From the NCBI RefSeq assembly GCF_000429765.1, contig NZ_AUCM01000003.1, positions 475,117 through 539,116 of the forward strand: 64,000 nt of DNA. Direction: 5' to 3'. Origin of the DNA: Gemmobacter nectariphilus DSM 15620 (GTDB taxonomy: Bacteria; Pseudomonadota; Alphaproteobacteria; Rhodobacterales; Rhodobacteraceae). The notes beneath the pieces were generated by a model that did no database searches, was not told where the DNA came from, and saw only the letters and a list, made by a program, of their open reading frames with translations. Position numbers and translations under genes: made by a program. This document shows, piece by piece, positions 47,965 to 61,923 of the stretch; position 1 is the first letter of the stretch; each line of letters opens with the position of its first letter.

Positions 47965-48633
47965 CTAGTTCTGTGCGGGTTCGGTCCCGCCGCCCAGGAC
48001 CACAATCATCTGCCCAGCCCGCGCGCGCAAGGCCGAAGGCGCCTGCGGATCGCTTGCCAGCACACGGAAATCCGCCAGCGCGCCAGCCTTGTCGCCGCCT
48101 GCCAGCTTGTCGAGCGCGATCTGTTCCAGCGCCAGCGGGCGGAACGGGCGTCCCTGTTCGGCCAGCGCGGCCAGCCCGGCGGCGCGTTCGGCCGCCGGAA
48201 CCACCCCGCCCGGCGCAGACAGCCGGCGCAGCGCGGCCAGATCGCGCCACAGCGGCGAGACGGTTCCATCCGCCGCCACTGCCGCCAGATCGGCCAGCGC
48301 CTTGTCGCGCGCCGCGCCCTCGGGGCCAGCCAGCGCCTCGCCCGCGGCCATCAGGCGCAGCAGCGCGGCATCATCGCCGGTTGCGGGAATGGCGGCCAGC
48401 GCCTCGGCCCGCGCGGGCGCATCGCCCGCATCCAGCGCCGCCATCACGGCATCGCCAAAGCGCTCGGCCTTCTGGCGGGCCTGATGGGCCTGCCATTCGT
48501 AATAGGCCGCCCCGCCCACCAGCGCCACGACGCCCACGACGCCGATCCAGCCATAGCGGCGGAAATAGCCGAAAAGCCGGTCGCGGCGGACCTCTTCTGT
48601 CACTTCGTCGATGAAGCTGTCGGTGTTCGACAA
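47965..48633 (-). CDS. YfgM-like membrane-anchored tetratricopeptide protein
   Basis: YfgM-type proteins are anchored near the Sec translocon and assist periplasmic folding. The 222-residue product starts at TTG with GGAGG five bases upstream. It has a short cytoplasmic stretch with DSFIDEVTEEVRRDRLFGYF, one membrane segment (WIGVVGVVALVGGAAYY, near 32-48) and an Ala-rich helical region consistent with TPR-like repeats. It is the first gene of the yfgM-bamB-der set. Confidence 0.85.
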   Translation of the reverse strand: MSNTDSFIDEVTEEVRRDRLFGYFRRYGWIGVVGVVALVGGAAYYEWQAHQARQKAERFGDAVMAALDAGDAPARAEALAAIPATGDDAALLRLMAAGEALAGPEGAARDKALADLAAVAADGTVSPLWRDLAALRRLSAPGGVVPAAERAAGLAALAEQGRPFRPLALEQIALDKLAGGDKAGALADFRVLASDPQAPSALRARAGQMIVVLGGGTEPAQN

Positions 48634-48789
48634 GGTCGCCTCCGGTTCAGGGTCGGCCCGTCTTACACGCAAGCGCGCGGGCTTGCCAACCCCCGGCGCC
48701 CCCGGCACCCGGCCACGACTGCGCCGCCCGATCTCCGCATTTCGGCCCGATTGCCCCGGCAGGACGGAACCGAACGGAAAGGATGACCC

Positions 48790-49731
48790 ATGCTGATCTA
48801 TGCGGGGCTTTTTGCATTGCTGATGGCGGGCGAACTTGGCCTGCTCGACAACCGCACCGCTGCGGCCGATGACAGCGACGATCTGCCACCCCCAGAGGAC
48901 GATACCGGATCATCAGAGTTTGACGACACCGCCGACGATGACCGAGGCACCCTGGAGACAGGCGATTACAGCGCCGAGGTGCGCGGCACAGAGGACAGCG
49001 ACGCATTGACCGCCGGATCAGCGCGCGATTTGGCATGGTATCTGGGCGATGGGGACGATGCGCTGGATGCATCGGACGGCGCGGATTTCGCCGATGGGGG
49101 CGCCGGCGACGACGTTCTTTACATGCGCGCGGGGTCCGACATTGCCCTGGGCGGCGCCGGCAACGACCGGATCGACGCTGGCGTCGGCGATGACCGGGTC
49201 TCGGGCGAAGAGGGCGATGACCGCCTGACCGGCAATGGCGGCGATGACACGCTGTTCGGCGGGTCGGGCGACGATACGGTCACCGGCGGCAGCGGCAACG
49301 ACATGGTCGTCGGCAACGATGGCACTGACGTGCTGTCCGGTCTGGCGGCCGATACCGCGAACACCAATCTTGGCGAATTTGACGGAATCGACACGTTGCT
49401 TGGCGGGGCGGGCGACGATCTGCTGCTGATGGGCGCGCAAGACATCGGCCTTGGCGGCGAGGGGGCCGACACGTTCCGGCTGGACGAGACCAACCCGGAT
49501 CTGACCGGGCCGGCACAGGTGCTGGATTTCGACCCCGATCAGGACATGCTGGAGCTGCTCTATACCCCGCAGCTGGATGCAGCCGGCCAGCCGATGGCCC
49601 CGCAGATCGAGATCGCTGGCAACGGTCAAGGCAGCTGGAGCCTGACGGTCGATGGTGATGCGGTGGCGCAGATCACATCGGCCACGGCCCAGGCGCTGAC
49701 GCTGGACATGATCCGGCTGATCCCGGCCTGA
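48790..49731 (+). CDS. RTX-repeat calcium-binding protein
   Basis: The 313-residue protein is very acidic. Residues about 90-230 consist of many GGxGxDxhx nonapeptide repeats (GGAGDDVLY, GGAGNDRID, GGSGDDTVT and others) that fold as a calcium-bound beta roll. The C-terminal part resembles the non-repetitive tails of type I secreted proteins. The N-terminus is a hydrophobic stretch (MLIYAGLFALLMAGELGLL), unusual for type I substrates, followed by an Asp/Glu-rich linker. GGAAAGGATGACCC precedes the ATG. The substrate or partner is unknown and no type I exporter is adjacent. Confidence 0.85.
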   Translation: MLIYAGLFALLMAGELGLLDNRTAAADDSDDLPPPEDDTGSSEFDDTADDDRGTLETGDYSAEVRGTEDSDALTAGSARDLAWYLGDGDDALDASDGADFADGGAGDDVLYMRAGSDIALGGAGNDRIDAGVGDDRVSGEEGDDRLTGNGGDDTLFGGSGDDTVTGGSGNDMVVGNDGTDVLSGLAADTANTNLGEFDGIDTLLGGAGDDLLLMGAQDIGLGGEGADTFRLDETNPDLTGPAQVLDFDPDQDMLELLYTPQLDAAGQPMAPQIEIAGNGQGSWSLTVDGDAVAQITSATAQALTLDMIRLIPA

Positions 49732-49752
49732 GCCTGCCGCAGCCGACAGGAC

Positions 49753-49770
49753 CGCCCGGTCATCCGGGCG
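49753..49770. terminator. Hairpin between RTX gene and Atm1-type gene
   Basis: CGCCCGG and CCGGGCG with loop TCAT lie between two convergent stop codons. Confidence 0.5.
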
Positions 49771-49780
49771 ATCCCTGCGC

Positions 49781-51619
49781 TCATGCGACCTCGGCCGATT
49801 GGCGGGCCCACATGGCCGCATAGCGGCCGCCCTTGGCCAGCAAGGCCTCGTGCCGGCCACGCTCGACGATCTGACCGTGTTCCAGAACGACGATCTCGTC
49901 GGCATCGGCCACCGTCGACAGCCGGTGCGCGATCATGATGACGGTGCGGCCCTGCCCCATCTCGCGCAAGGATTCCTGGATATCGCGTTCGGTCTGGGTA
50001 TCCAGCGCGCTGGTCGCCTCGTCCAAGAGCAGGATCGGCGGGTTCTTCAGCAAGGTGCGCGCAATGCCCACCCGCTGCTTTTCGCCGCCCGACAGCTTCA
50101 GGCCCCGCTCGCCCACCTTGGTCTCGTAGCCTTCGGGCAGCGACATGATGAAATCGTGGATCCGCGCGGCCTTGGCGGCCGCCTCGATTTCCGCGCGGCT
50201 GGCCTCGGGGCGGCCATAGGCGATGTTGTAAAGCACCGTATCGTTGAACAGCACGGTATCTTGCGGAACGACCCCGATGGCCGCGTGCAGGCTGTCCTGC
50301 GTCACCGCGCGCACGTCCTGACCGTCGATGCGCAGCGCGCCGCCCGTCACATCATAAAAGCGGAACAGCAGCCGCCCGATGGTCGACTTGCCCGACCCGG
50401 ACGGGCCGACCAGCGCCAGCGTATGCCCGGCCGGAACCGTCACCGACACGCCCTTGAGGATCGGGCGCGCCGGGTCATAGCCGAAATGCACATCGTCCAG
50501 CACCACCTCGCCGCCCGACACCTTCAGATCGGGGGCGCCGGCCTGGTCGACGATTTCCGCAGGCTGGCCCAGCAGGCCGAACATCTCGCCCATATCGACC
50601 AGCGCCTGGCGGATCTCGCGGTAGACCGAGCCCAGGAAGTTCAGCGGCATGGTGATCTGGATCATGTAGGCGTTGACCATGACGAAATCGCCCACGGTCA
50701 GCGTGCCCGCCTGCACGCCCATCGCCGCCATGACCATCACGGCCACCAGCCCGATGGTCAGCAGCAGCGTCTGACCGACATTGAGAAAGTTCAGCGACTG
50801 CCCGGTCTGGATGGCGAATTTCTCATAGCCCTCCATCGCGCGGTCATAGCGTTCAGCCTCGCGCTTTTCAGCGCCAAAGTATTTGACCGTCTCGAAGTTG
50901 AGCAGGCTGTCGATGGCCTTCTGGTTCGCCTCGGTGTCCAGCTCGTTCATGCGGCGGCGGATCTGCACCCGCCATTCGGTGACACGAAAGGTGAAGACGA
51001 TATAGGCGGTGATCACCCCCACCACGGTCAGCATGTAGGACAGGCCGAAATAGGTGGCGAAGATGGTCGAGACCAGCACCAGTTCCAGGATCAGCGGCCC
51101 GATGGAGAACAGCAGGAACCGCAACAGGAAGTCGACGCCCTTGACCCCGCGCTCGATGATCCGCGACAGGCCCCCCGTCTTGCGGGTGATGTGATAGCGC
51201 AAGGACAGCGCATGGATATGGCGAAACGTTTCCAGCGCCAGCAGGCGCAAGGCGCGCTGGCCCACGCGGACAAAGACGAAATCGCGCAATTCGGCAAAGA
51301 CGGTGTTCAGCAGCCGCGCAAGGCCATAGGCAACCGTCAGGCCAACCGCCCCCAGCCCTACCGCCGCCGCAAGACCCGAGGGCGCCGTGCCCCCCAGCGT
51401 ATCCACCGCCGCCTTGAAGAACCACGGCACCGACACCGAGATCAGCTTGCCCAGCAAGAGCGCGATCAGCGCAAAGACCACCCGCCGTTTGACCCAGGAC
51501 TGACCCTCGGGCCACAGATAGGGGATCACCCGGCGCAAGGTTTCGCGCGCCGGGGCGCGGGGCACGTCCTGCGGTGCGGGATTGCGGGACGGGGACGGAT
51601 CGGGACGGTTGCCGCGCAT
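49781..51619 (-). CDS. Atm1/HMT-type ABC exporter
   Basis: This is a half-size ABC exporter with fused membrane and ATPase parts. The 612 residues comprise a six-helix membrane domain (about 40-330) with HALSLRYHITRKTGGLSRIIERG and the NFETVKYFGAEKREAERYD coupling region typical of Atm1 and heavy-metal-tolerance exporters. The ATPase domain has Walker A GPSGSGKST, signature KLSGGEKQRVGIA and LLLDEATSALD. Mitochondrial and bacterial Atm1 export glutathione-bound sulfur or metal species. Two adjacent ATGs are available; the second is better spaced from GGAAGG. Confidence 0.93.
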   Translation of the reverse strand: MRGNRPDPSPSRNPAPQDVPRAPARETLRRVIPYLWPEGQSWVKRRVVFALIALLLGKLISVSVPWFFKAAVDTLGGTAPSGLAAAVGLGAVGLTVAYGLARLLNTVFAELRDFVFVRVGQRALRLLALETFRHIHALSLRYHITRKTGGLSRIIERGVKGVDFLLRFLLFSIGPLILELVLVSTIFATYFGLSYMLTVVGVITAYIVFTFRVTEWRVQIRRRMNELDTEANQKAIDSLLNFETVKYFGAEKREAERYDRAMEGYEKFAIQTGQSLNFLNVGQTLLLTIGLVAVMVMAAMGVQAGTLTVGDFVMVNAYMIQITMPLNFLGSVYREIRQALVDMGEMFGLLGQPAEIVDQAGAPDLKVSGGEVVLDDVHFGYDPARPILKGVSVTVPAGHTLALVGPSGSGKSTIGRLLFRFYDVTGGALRIDGQDVRAVTQDSLHAAIGVVPQDTVLFNDTVLYNIAYGRPEASRAEIEAAAKAARIHDFIMSLPEGYETKVGERGLKLSGGEKQRVGIARTLLKNPPILLLDEATSALDTQTERDIQESLREMGQGRTVIMIAHRLSTVADADEIVVLEHGQIVERGRHEALLAKGGRYAAMWARQSAEVA

Positions 51620-51716
51620 CATAGCCTTCCATGGGGCAGGTCCAATGCCCGCCCCCAGGTGGGAATTGAGACCTCTCACCTATCCAAGGAACAGCAGCGC
51701 GTAAACCCCGCAGGCG

Positions 51717-53075
51717 TCAGTCCTGCTGCGGCAAGGCAAAGACCTGGCCAGGATAGATCAGGTCGGGATTGCGGATCTGATCCTTGTTCGCCTCGAAGAC
51801 CTTCACATACAGGATGCCCGCGCCATAGGTGCGCCGGGCAATCCCCCACAGGGTGTAACCGGGCTGAACCGTCACCACCTGCGCAGCGCCTGCGCCCGTC
51901 CCGGCCGCGGCCAGAACCTCTGGCGCCTCGCGCAGGAACGGCGTTTCGGATCGCGCCTGCACCTTGCCCGCCTTGTCCATCAGATCGGCGCGCAGCGTGT
52001 AGAGCCCCGGGTCGACCGGCGGCAAGGTTCCGCGCCATGCGCCTGCCTCATCGACCAGCGTATCGAGTTGCGGCGCGTTGTTGAGATAGAGCCGCACGAA
52101 CGCCCCCGCGCCGCCCTTGCCTGCCACCTGCACGGCGCCGCGCTCGGTATAAGAAATGCTGTCGATCGCCAGCGCCGCATCCGGGGCTGGCCGCAGAACC
52201 TGGACCCCGGCGTCCGAGACGAGCAGGTTGGCCGGTTTCGCCTGCGCCGCGCCTGGCGCCGGCACAGGGGTGGGCGCGGCGGCCACGGGGGCAGGCTCGG
52301 CCGCGGGCGGGGCTTGGGGCGGGGCGCTGGCAACCGCGGGCGGGGCGGGGCGGGGCGCGGCGCCAGGCTCGGGCGCCGCGACGGGGGCGGCGGCGAGCGG
52401 CGGGGGCGGCGCCTCTGCCGGGACTTGCGGCACGCTGACTGCGGCTGCCTCGGGCGCGGCGGCGGGCGGGACAGTGGCGGCGGGCGCGGGGGCGGCCGTG
52501 ATCTGGGCAGTCCCGGGCTCTGCCGTCGCCGCAGGCGCCGGGTCGGGCGTGGCCTGCGGAGCCGGCGGTTCTGCGGGGGCCTCGGCTGCGGCCGTCGTCA
52601 GGATCGCAGGCGCGATCACCACACTGTCCGCCGAGTCGATCGTGCTGCCATCGGCCAGTATCAAGCGCAGCACCATCATACGCGGCACGGCCGCCGCATC
52701 GAGCGAGAAGATCGCTGCAAAGCGCCCCGAGGCATCGACCGGCGCCCGCGCGGCCTCGGCCCCGTCGATCACGATGGCCACCTCGGGCCCGCCAGCCCCG
52801 ATGCCGGCCACGATGGCGGTGCCATCATCGCCAAGGCGAAAGGTATCAAAGCTTGGCGGTGCAGGCTTGCTGGCCACGGGGGGCGTGGCGACAGGGGCTT
52901 GCGGTGCCGATGCCGGAACGGCCGGCGCAGGGGCGGCCGGGGGCGGTGCGGAAACCACCGCAGGCACGCGTGGATCGCGCGGCCAGAACTGCCAGCCCAG
53001 CACCGCCACAACCACGGCCACGCCACCCGCAACCGCGCCCAGCATCACACCGGACTGCCCCGTCTTTTCCGTCAT
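51717..53075 (-). CDS. Membrane-anchored LysM domain protein
   Basis: The 452-residue protein has an N-terminal anchor (VMLGAVAGGVAVVVAVLGWQF) and a Pro/Ala-rich stretch. A folded region lies near 75-165, with a second long Pro/Ala linker at about 165-285. Bacterial Ig-like strands follow near 290-395. The C-terminal LysM motif (VQPGYTLWGIARRTYG to NPDLIYPGQVFALP) binds peptidoglycan. It is therefore an inner-membrane protein reaching the cell wall. MTEK is chosen as start because AAGGGG lies six bases before it. Its function is unknown. Confidence 0.87.
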   Translation of the reverse strand: MTEKTGQSGVMLGAVAGGVAVVVAVLGWQFWPRDPRVPAVVSAPPPAAPAPAVPASAPQAPVATPPVASKPAPPSFDTFRLGDDGTAIVAGIGAGGPEVAIVIDGAEAARAPVDASGRFAAIFSLDAAAVPRMMVLRLILADGSTIDSADSVVIAPAILTTAAAEAPAEPPAPQATPDPAPAATAEPGTAQITAAPAPAATVPPAAAPEAAAVSVPQVPAEAPPPPLAAAPVAAPEPGAAPRPAPPAVASAPPQAPPAAEPAPVAAAPTPVPAPGAAQAKPANLLVSDAGVQVLRPAPDAALAIDSISYTERGAVQVAGKGGAGAFVRLYLNNAPQLDTLVDEAGAWRGTLPPVDPGLYTLRADLMDKAGKVQARSETPFLREAPEVLAAAGTGAGAAQVVTVQPGYTLWGIARRTYGAGILYVKVFEANKDQIRNPDLIYPGQVFALPQQD

Positions 53076-53173
53076 ACCCATCCCCTTGCCGCCCCTTTCC
53101 CCGGAGGCGTGCTTGAAGCGACCATAGGAAGCCTTGTAACAGAGGTCAAAGCCTCTGTGCAGGAGCAGAACCC

Positions 53174-53731
53174 GTGTCCATCGCCCCCCGATCCGTCTGT
53201 GTCTTTTGTGGCTCGCGCACAGGCGCGCGCGACATCTATGCCGAAAGCGCCCGTGCCACCGGCCGCATCATTGCCGAAGGCGGCTGGCGCCTGGTCTATG
53301 GCGCGGGCGATGTCGGGCTGATGGGGCTGGTGGCCGAGGCGGCGCAGAACGCTGGCGCGCAGGCGATGGGGGTCATCCCGCAGCATCTGATGAGCCGCGA
53401 GAAGGGCCGCAAGCGCCTGACCACCATGGTCGTCACCGATGACATGCACGAGCGCAAGAAGGTGATGTTCATGAACTCGGACGCCATCGTGGTGCTGCCG
53501 GGCGGGGCGGGGTCGCTGGACGAATTCTTCGAGGTTCTGACCTGGCGGCAGATCGGGCTGCATGAAAAGCCGATCTTCCTTTTGAACGTCGGCGGCTATT
53601 GGGATCCGTTGCTGGCGCTGATGTCCCATGTGATCGCGGAAGGGTTCGCGGAACCCGCGCTGGCGAATTATGCCGCGGTCGTGCCCGATGTCGAGACGCT
53701 GGCCCAGAGGCTGAAGGCGGCGCTGAGCTGA
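53174..53731 (+). CDS. LOG family protein (cytokinin riboside 5'-monophosphate phosphoribohydrolase type)
   Basis: LOG-family enzymes cleave nucleotide monophosphates to base and ribose 5-phosphate. The 185-residue product starts at GTG with AGGAGCAG upstream. It has VCVFCGSRTGA, LVYGAGDVGLMGLVAEAA and the signature PGGAGSLDEFFE, where the usual Thr is Ser. Many bacterial members prefer AMP or CMP; the physiological role here is not shown. Confidence 0.92.
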   Translation: MSIAPRSVCVFCGSRTGARDIYAESARATGRIIAEGGWRLVYGAGDVGLMGLVAEAAQNAGAQAMGVIPQHLMSREKGRKRLTTMVVTDDMHERKKVMFMNSDAIVVLPGGAGSLDEFFEVLTWRQIGLHEKPIFLLNVGGYWDPLLALMSHVIAEGFAEPALANYAAVVPDVETLAQRLKAALS

Positions 53732-53753
53732 CAGCGCGCGCCCGGCCCTGCGC

Positions 53754-53778
53754 CCGGAGGGGTTTCACACCCCTCCGG
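53754..53778. terminator. Hairpin between LOG gene and recG
   Basis: CCGGAGGGGT and ACCCCTCCGG form a perfect 10-bp stem with a 5-base loop between convergent genes. Confidence 0.6.
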
Positions 53779-53782
53779 ACCT

Positions 53783-53811
53783 CCCCGTGGGGTATTTGGA
53801 AAAAGGCAAAG
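53783..53811 (+). repeat. Dispersed intergenic element, copy 10
   Basis: It reads CCCCGTGGGG then TATTTGGAAAAAGGCAAAG and ends six bases from the recG stop. Confidence 0.8.
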
Positions 53812-53816
53812 ACAGG

Positions 53817-59055
<5,239 letters not shown>

Positions 59056-59107
59056 ATGATGTCTCCGCTTTGGCAGCCGCGTCACGAACGACTTTCGCGA
59101 GCAATGG

Positions 59108-59122
59108 TTAATCGCAGGTTAC
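59108..59122 (-). promoter_or_regulatory. Candidate CtrA binding site in the ctrA leader
   Basis: On the minus strand GTAA-CCTGCGA-TTAACC matches TTAA-N7-TTAA at seven of eight positions, with the perfect half nearer the gene and 52 bases before the ctrA ATG. Confidence 0.55.
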
Positions 59123-59149
59123 CTTGGCAGAACATTTCCAGAATACAAT

Positions 59150-59428
59150 CTAAAGTTGTCTGTATTTCTGCAACGTCGTGACCTTGAGCGCCTTTTCCCC
59201 GTGGGTCTGCACCGCGCTGCACCACAATTCGAATTCCTCATCCGACAGCGCATAGCGTTCCAGCGCCTCGTCGCGCGGAATCAGGCCATGAATCACCGCC
59301 TTGACCACAACGGCCTTGCGGCTGGCCACCCAGCGACGGGTATCGGGCGGTGGCAGATCGGCGCGCGACAGGATGCTGCCATCGGGCAAGGTAATCTGGC
59401 GCGGCCCCTCGACACGTTTGAGATACAT
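59150..59428 (-). CDS. sciP: SciP-type CtrA inhibitor (DUF1153)
   Basis: In Caulobacter, SciP binds CtrA and blocks its transcriptional activation. The 92-residue product has the family core ADLPPPDTRRWVASRKAVVV (23-42), then GLIPRDEALERYALSDEEFE, and ends TTLQKYRQL. This is a helix-turn-helix-like small protein. MYLKRVEG is taken as the start because AGGGGA is six or seven bases upstream; an ATG two codons earlier lies too close to it. It is in tandem with ctrA, 94 bp upstream on the same strand, and divergent from mnmA. Confidence 0.92.
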   Translation of the reverse strand: MYLKRVEGPRQITLPDGSILSRADLPPPDTRRWVASRKAVVVKAVIHGLIPRDEALERYALSDEEFELWCSAVQTHGEKALKVTTLQKYRQL

Positions 59429-59471
59429 CGGCATTCCCCTATCCTTGGCCTGCGATGCTGCGCGGACAGGC

Positions 59472-59486
59472 TTAAGGAGCGGTGAA
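59472..59486 (-). promoter_or_regulatory. Candidate CtrA binding site upstream of sciP
   Basis: On the minus strand TTCA-CCGCTCC-TTAAGC matches TTAA-N7-TTAA at seven of eight positions, with the perfect half nearer the gene and 43 bases before the sciP ATG. Confidence 0.5.
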
Positions 59487-59547
59487 GCAGGGGGTTGGAG
59501 AATGCGCAGCATTTTCCTATATCCCTTTGCATTCCGGGAGACCGACC

Positions 59548-60687
59548 ATGCCGCGTGATGTGCCCCCCAACTCGCTGGGCCTGCCCAAAGCCCCTGCCGA
59601 TACCCGCGTCGTCGTGGCGATGTCGGGCGGCGTCGATTCCTCGGTCGTCGCGGCCATGCTGGCCGAAGAGGGCTATGATGTCGTCGGCGTGACCCTGCAG
59701 CTTTATGACCATGGCGCTGCACTGGCGAAAAAGGGCGCCTGCTGCGCGGGGCGTGACATTCACGATGCGCGCCGCGTGGCCGAGACGATGGGGTTCCCCC
59801 ATTATGTGCTGGACTACGAGAACACCTTTCGCGAGGCGGTGATCGAGGAATTCGCCGATGCCTATCTGGCCGGCGCGACCCCGGTGCCCTGCATCCGCTG
59901 CAATGAACGGGTGAAGTTCAAGGACCTGCTGAATACCGCGCGCGAGCTGGATGCCGATTGCATGGCGACCGGCCATTACATCCAGCGCAAGATGGGCGCG
60001 GCGGGGCCCGAGCTGCATTGTGCGGCCGATGCGAACCGCGACCAGAGCTATTTCCTGTTCTCGACCACACCGGAGCAGCTGGATTACCTGCGCTTTCCGC
60101 TGGGGCATCTGAAATCCAAGGCGGAAACCAGGGCGCTGGCGGCGAAATACGGGCTGCCGGTGGCCGACAAGCCGGACAGTCAGGACATCTGTTTCGTGCC
60201 GAACGGCAATTATGCCAGCGTGATCGAAAAGCTGCGCCCTGGTGCGGCCGATCCGGGGCAGATCGTCGACATGGACGGCACCCCCTTGGGCGAACATCGC
60301 GGGGTGATCCATTACACGATCGGGCAACGCAAGGGGCTGGGCATCGGCGGGCTGGCCGAGCCGCTCTATGTCGTGCGGCTGGACCCGGACACCCGCCGCG
60401 TCATCGTCGGCCCCAAAGAGGCGCTGTCCACCCGCACCGTCCCGGTGCGCGAGGTGAACTGGCTGGGCGATGAACCGCTGTCGTCGCGGCCCGAATGGGA
60501 GGTGGCGGTCAAGGTCCGCTCGACCCGCCCGCCGCGGCCCGCAATCATCCGCCCCCTCTCGGACACCGAGGCCGAGGTAGAGCTGTTCACCCCCGAAGAT
60601 GGCGTCAGCGCCGGGCAGGCCTGTGTGTTCTATGCCCCGGACAGCAGCCGCGTGCTGGGTGGCGGCTGGATCTGGCGGGGGCGCTGA
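59548..60687 (+). CDS. mnmA: tRNA-specific 2-thiouridylase MnmA
   Basis: MnmA thiolates the wobble uridine (U34) of tRNAs for Lys, Glu and Gln. The 379-residue protein has the PP-loop SGGVDSS at residues 26-32. The first catalytic Cys lies in PVPCIRCNE and the second in [18 protein letters not shown] and a C-terminal beta-barrel region are also present. CGGGAGACCGACC precedes the ATG. It diverges from sciP. Confidence 0.96.
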   Translation: MPRDVPPNSLGLPKAPADTRVVVAMSGGVDSSVVAAMLAEEGYDVVGVTLQLYDHGAALAKKGACCAGRDIHDARRVAETMGFPHYVLDYENTFREAVIEEFADAYLAGATPVPCIRCNERVKFKDLLNTARELDADCMATGHYIQRKMGAAGPELHCAADANRDQSYFLFSTTPEQLDYLRFPLGHLKSKAETRALAAKYGLPVADKPDSQDICFVPNGNYASVIEKLRPGAADPGQIVDMDGTPLGEHRGVIHYTIGQRKGLGIGGLAEPLYVVRLDPDTRRVIVGPKEALSTRTVPVREVNWLGDEPLSSRPEWEVAVKVRSTRPPRPAIIRPLSDTEAEVELFTPEDGVSAGQACVFYAPDSSRVLGGGWIWRGR

Positions 60688-60727
60688 TCTGCGCCTATCC
60701 TGCGGCGACGACCAGCCGCAGGACACC

Positions 60728-61912
60728 ATGCAACGCCTTTCCCAATCGCCCGCCGATCCGGCCTTTGTGCAGGATCCTTACGCCTTTTATGACCGCGCCC
60801 GCGCCTTTGGCCCGATCTTCTGGTGGGAGGATTATGACATGCCCGCCGCCGTCAGCCACGCGGCGGTGAATGCCATCCTGCGCGACCGCCGCTTTGGCCG
60901 CGAGGAACCGGCCGAACAGCGCCAGCCCATCCCCGACCGGCTGGCCCCGTTCTACGCCGTCGAGGCCCATTCCATGCTGGAGCTGGAGCCGCCCCGCCAT
61001 ACAAGGCTGCGCAGCCTGGTGCTGCGCGCCTTCACCTCGCGCCGGATTGCCGCGCTGGGGCCAGACATCACGGCGCTGGCGCAAGAGCTGGCCGCTGCCC
61101 TGCCGCGCGATGCCCCCTTCGATCTGCTGACCGGCTTTGCCCAGCCGCTGCCGGTGCGCATCATTGCCCGCCTGCTGGGGGTGCCCGAGACGATGGCCCC
61201 CGATCTGCTGCGCTGGTCGAATGCCATGGTCGGCATGTATCAGGCGGCCCGCACCCCGGCGATGGAAGAGGCCGCCGTGACGGCCGCCCAAGACTTTTCC
61301 GACTTTCTGCGCGCCTATGTCGTCGAGCGCCGCGCCAAGCCGGCCGACGATCTGATCACCCATCTGATCGCCGCCGAGACCGAGGGCGAGCGGCTGTCCA
61401 CCGACGAGCTGATCACCACCTGCATCCTGTTGCTCAACGCCGGGCACGAAGCCACGGTTCACACCCTTGGCAACGGGGTCAAGGCGCTGCTGCAGCACAA
61501 GACCGGCCCCGAGGCGCTGGCCCCCGACCGGATCGGCGCCACGGTCGAGGAGATCCTGCGCTGGGATCCGCCGCTGCACCTGTTCACCCGCTGGGCCTAT
61601 GAGGACATCGAGGTGATGGGCCACAGCTTCCGGCGCGGTGATCAGGTGGCCTGCCTTCTGGGCGCGGCCAACCGCGACCCGCGCCTTTACGATGCGCCGC
61701 AAAAGTTCAAGCCGGCCCGCGCCGATCAGGGCAATCTGTCCTTTGGCGCCGGGCTGCATTTCTGTGTTGGCGCACCGCTGGCCCGGCTGGAGTTGCAGAT
61801 CGCCCTGCCCGTGCTGTTTGCCGCCCTGCCCGGCCTGCATCTGTCAGGCAAGCCGCGCTATGCCAATGTCTATCATTTCCATGGGCTTGAACGGCTGATG
61901 GTGCGCGCCTGA
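60728..61912 (+). CDS. Cytochrome P450
   Basis: This is a soluble bacterial P450 monooxygenase of 394 residues. The I-helix oxygen-activation motif reads NAGHEAT (A/G-G-x-E/D-T type), the K-helix ExxR is EEILR, and the heme loop FGAGLHFCVGAPLAR carries the thiolate cysteine. The substrate-side sequence LEPPRHTRLRSLVLRAFTSR is typical of the C-helix. No ferredoxin or reductase is adjacent, so redox partners and substrate are unknown. It lies 40 bp downstream of mnmA and converges on ocd. Confidence 0.93.
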   Translation: MQRLSQSPADPAFVQDPYAFYDRARAFGPIFWWEDYDMPAAVSHAAVNAILRDRRFGREEPAEQRQPIPDRLAPFYAVEAHSMLELEPPRHTRLRSLVLRAFTSRRIAALGPDITALAQELAAALPRDAPFDLLTGFAQPLPVRIIARLLGVPETMAPDLLRWSNAMVGMYQAARTPAMEEAAVTAAQDFSDFLRAYVVERRAKPADDLITHLIAAETEGERLSTDELITTCILLLNAGHEATVHTLGNGVKALLQHKTGPEALAPDRIGATVEEILRWDPPLHLFTRWAYEDIEVMGHSFRRGDQVACLLGAANRDPRLYDAPQKFKPARADQGNLSFGAGLHFCVGAPLARLELQIALPVLFAALPGLHLSGKPRYANVYHFHGLERLMVRA

Positions 61913-61923
61913 CGATCAGGCGC

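Noticed and set aside
49799-52084. A 761-codon plus-strand open frame antisense to the Atm1-type exporter and LysM gene
   Set aside because: It is a low-complexity His/Gln/Arg-rich translation that mirrors real genes.
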